Below, piece by piece: positions 16,129-17,968 of a DNA stretch of 17,968 nucleotides; the first letter of the stretch is position 1, and each line of letters starts with the position of its first letter. This stretch comes from Amoeboradix gromovi. Lineage: Eukaryota > Sanchytriomycota > Sanchytriomycetes > Sanchytriales > Sanchytriaceae. The stretch lies in assembly GCA_018985225.1 (NCBI GenBank), contig JADGIF010000136.1, forward strand, positions 1 to 17,968, given 5' to 3'. The notes under the pieces were generated by a model. The model was not told the DNA's origin. It saw only the letters and a list, made by a program, of their open reading frames with translations, and did no database searches. A program made the translations under genes and the position numbers.

Positions 16129-17340
16129 ATGTTACGAAGACAAATTTCAATTTGGTCAAAGGTTGAGTTAGGACCAGCAGACCCGATCTTGGGAATTAGC
16201 GAAGCATTCTTTAAGGACTCAAATCCTAACAAAATCAATTTGGGTGTTGGTGCTTATAGAGATTCCAAGGGCAAACCGTGGATATTACCAAGCGTTCGTC
16301 AAGCGGAAAAATTATTAAAAGAAGCAGACAAGGAATATGACCCTATCTCTGGAAGCGCAAAGTTCTGTAAACTAAGCCAAGAGCTGAAGTTTGGTCAAGT
16401 ATTCGATAATATTGCGACTACGCAAACCATTTCTGGGACGGGTGCTCTTAGAGTTGCTGGCGAATTCTTTAAAGCGTTTTACGATAAGCCGGTTTACCTT
16501 CCAAATCCATCATGGGGAAACCATACGCCAATCTTCAAGAACAGTGGCTTACAAGTGCAAACCTATAAATACTATGATCCGTCTACTTGTGGATTAGATT
16601 TTGGTGGGATGATGAGTAACTTTGAAACTATGGCGAACGGAAGCATTGTTTTGTTGCACGCATGCGCACATAATCCGACTGGAGTCGATCCAACCTTTCA
16701 GCAATGGGAAGAGATATTGGAAATTATGAAAAAAAAGCAACACGTAGTGCTTTTTGATATGGCTTATCAAGGATTTAGCAGCGGCGATCCAAGCAAAGAT
16801 GCAGAAGCCTTGAGACTATTCCAAAAACATTCTGATAAGCTTGCTGGTTTGATGGTGTGCCAATCATTTGCAAAGAACTTTGGATTGTACGGCGAACGAG
16901 TTGGTACGTTAAGCATCGTAGGTAAAGATACAGAAGAGAAAGCAAGGGTTATGAGTCAGTTAAAACGAATTATACGACCAATGTATTCCAATCCTCCTAT
17001 TCATGGTAGCAAACTAGTGGTATCAATATTAAGTGACCCATTGTTGAAAAAACAATGGCACGAGGACTTAATTACAATGAGTCAGCGAATATTTACAATG
17101 AGGTCAGAGTTACGTAAGAATTTGGAGGATTTAAAGAGCGAATTAGATTGGGAACATATAACAACGCAGATTGGTATGTTTTGTTACTCAGGATTGAAGC
17201 CCAAGGAAGTTGACGTACTAAAGTCAGAGTATTCTGTGTATTTGACCAGTGATGGAAGAATTTCTATGGCTGGAGTTTCAAAAGATAATGTTCAATATCT
17301 AGCGTATGCCATTCATAGAAGCACGAAGAGTCGTCAATAA
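16129..17340 (+). CDS. Aspartate aminotransferase, mitochondrial type
   Basis: This PLP enzyme of 403 residues interconverts aspartate plus 2-oxoglutarate with oxaloacetate plus glutamate, linking amino-acid metabolism to the malate-aspartate shuttle. Family motifs run along its whole length: VELGPADPILG (12-22), NLGVGAYRD (37-45), ISGTGALRV (101-109), PSWGNHTPIF (127-136), LHACAHNPTGVDPT (176-189), FDMAYQGFSSGD (209-220) and the Schiff-base Lys249 in QSFAKNFGLYGERVG. IRPMYSNPP (282-290) and GRISMAGV near the C-terminus follow. It matches the mitochondrial isoform best. The presequence is very short (about 8 residues, MLRRQISI) but has two arginines and no acidic residue, which suits mitochondrial import. 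In-frame stops lie directly upstream, so the start is well fixed. There is no intron. Its length agrees with mature GOT2-type enzymes. Confidence 0.95.
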   Translation: MLRRQISIWSKVELGPADPILGISEAFFKDSNPNKINLGVGAYRDSKGKPWILPSVRQAEKLLKEADKEYDPISGSAKFCKLSQELKFGQVFDNIATTQTISGTGALRVAGEFFKAFYDKPVYLPNPSWGNHTPIFKNSGLQVQTYKYYDPSTCGLDFGGMMSNFETMANGSIVLLHACAHNPTGVDPTFQQWEEILEIMKKKQHVVLFDMAYQGFSSGDPSKDAEALRLFQKHSDKLAGLMVCQSFAKNFGLYGERVGTLSIVGKDTEEKARVMSQLKRIIRPMYSNPPIHGSKLVVSILSDPLLKKQWHEDLITMSQRIFTMRSELRKNLEDLKSELDWEHITTQIGMFCYSGLKPKEVDVLKSEYSVYLTSDGRISMAGVSKDNVQYLAYAIHRSTKSRQ

Positions 17341-17506
17341 ATGCATCAACTACTTATTCAGTCTCATTTTAAACTTTTGATATTTGGCGATAAGTTTCGG
17401 TAACGTCATACCTGAAATTAAATTGACAGATGTGCTTTGTTCCCATAGCTCGATACTGGGGCGAATGCTGATGCTATACTCCTTGTAATTTCAGATTCGA
17501 AGATAT

Positions 17507-17716
17507 ATGTTACATAATGAATATGTCATTCTAAAAGAGCGATATGAAGAAGCGGTAGGCGGTATGATTCGGACGGGAAAGATTAAACCACATTTGTTGA
17601 GTCACTGGGAAGAAAAGATACTTGATTTTGAGAATAGAAACAGTCCAGATTACTACCTGTGTATCCTCGCATTTCGCCAACGTATTAATGTAATTCGAAG
17701 TAGTTTTCATGAATAA
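17507..17716 (+). CDS. Small ORF of unknown function
   Basis: This open frame of 69 residues has balanced, helical-looking composition (ILKERYEEAVGGMIRTGKI at its start), with no signal peptide, membrane segment or recognised family. Just before its ATG, TTGTAATTTCAG (17483-17494) looks like a 3' splice acceptor, so it could instead be the last exon of a longer gene. Candidate first exons after the aminotransferase stop did not join in frame when I tried three donors. The next gene starts about 130 bases downstream. Confidence 0.35.
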   Translation: MLHNEYVILKERYEEAVGGMIRTGKIKPHLLSHWEEKILDFENRNSPDYYLCILAFRQRINVIRSSFHE

Positions 17717-17844
17717 ATTTTATCTCGATTTAGTTTTTAAAAACGTAGCCGTCAACTATTGTTCTGGTTTAGTTATATAAGTACTGAAGTAACCATTAAC
17801 TCTCGTTTCACAGACAAAGGCGAACTCAATTATAAATAGATAGA

Positions 17845-17968
17845 ATGCACTCCTCAGAAATCAGACTTGAGGGAAGTAAATTGAATAACAAAAGGAAACT
17901 AGAAAGAAACTTATTCGATGATTCAATACCCAGAAAAACACTGAAATCTATGATATACAAGTCTTATC
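17845..17968 (+). CDS. 5' end of a gene running off the window
   Basis: The ATG at 17845 opens a frame of 41 codons that is still open at the window edge. The sequence begins MHSSEIRLEGSKLNNKRKLE and is basic and hydrophilic, with no signal peptide. A TATA-like TATATAAG lies at about 17774-17781, roughly 65-70 bases before the ATG, a suitable distance for a promoter. The product cannot be identified from so little sequence. Confidence 0.45.
   Translation, partial: MHSSEIRLEGSKLNNKRKLERNLFDDSIPRKTLKSMIYKSY

Noticed and set aside
1-17968. tRNA, rRNA, CRISPR array, long terminal repeats or a biosynthetic gene cluster.
   Set aside because: None was seen by eye. The adenylation-carrier-reductase protein is the housekeeping lysine enzyme, not a secondary-metabolite synthetase.

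Overview
The window reads as nuclear DNA of a fungus, most likely an early-diverging (zygomycete-grade) lineage. An alpha-aminoadipate reductase of the Lys2 type marks a fungal lysine pathway. The ribosomal protein eL33, a mitochondrial-type aspartate aminotransferase, an HSF-type transcription factor and a DDHD-family phospholipase are all eukaryotic. The DNA is AT-rich and most genes are intronless. The two introns I can propose are very short (37 and 39 nt). The eL33 N-terminus looks more zygomycete-like than yeast-like. Kickxellomycotina (gut-fungus type) is a guess only.

Layout. 1-3142: no intact gene, but the minus strand carries a chain of broken coding-like frames (224-2878) that I read as a decayed gene or mobile element. 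3143-6910 (-): LYS2-type reductase. 7098-7349 (-): small putative secreted protein. 7477-7955 (-): interrupted coding-like track. 7947-8558 (+): putative GPI-anchored surface protein with a DUF7137-like core, whose 5' end is uncertain. 8665-9627 (-): novel-looking protein with three C2HC zinc-finger modules and a C-terminal helix. 9858-10193 (+): eL33. 10240-11865 (-): DDHD phospholipase. 11908-12183 (+): fragment with one C2H2 zinc finger and no ATG. 12304-13230 (-): single-pass membrane protein with a basic disordered tail. 13286-13639 (-): proposed two-exon gene of 104 residues. 13829-14633 (+): HSF-type regulator in two exons. 14720-15370 (+): coding relics, part of which matches the relic near the left end in inverted orientation. 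15573-15989 (-): unrecognised protein. 16129-17340 (+): aspartate aminotransferase. 17507-17716 (+): small ORF. 17845-17968 (+): start of a gene that runs off the window.

The genes are mostly unrelated housekeeping loci and do not form a pathway cluster. The least explained parts are the relics shared by the two ends, the three-module zinc-finger protein, the two orphan small proteins and the short introns.
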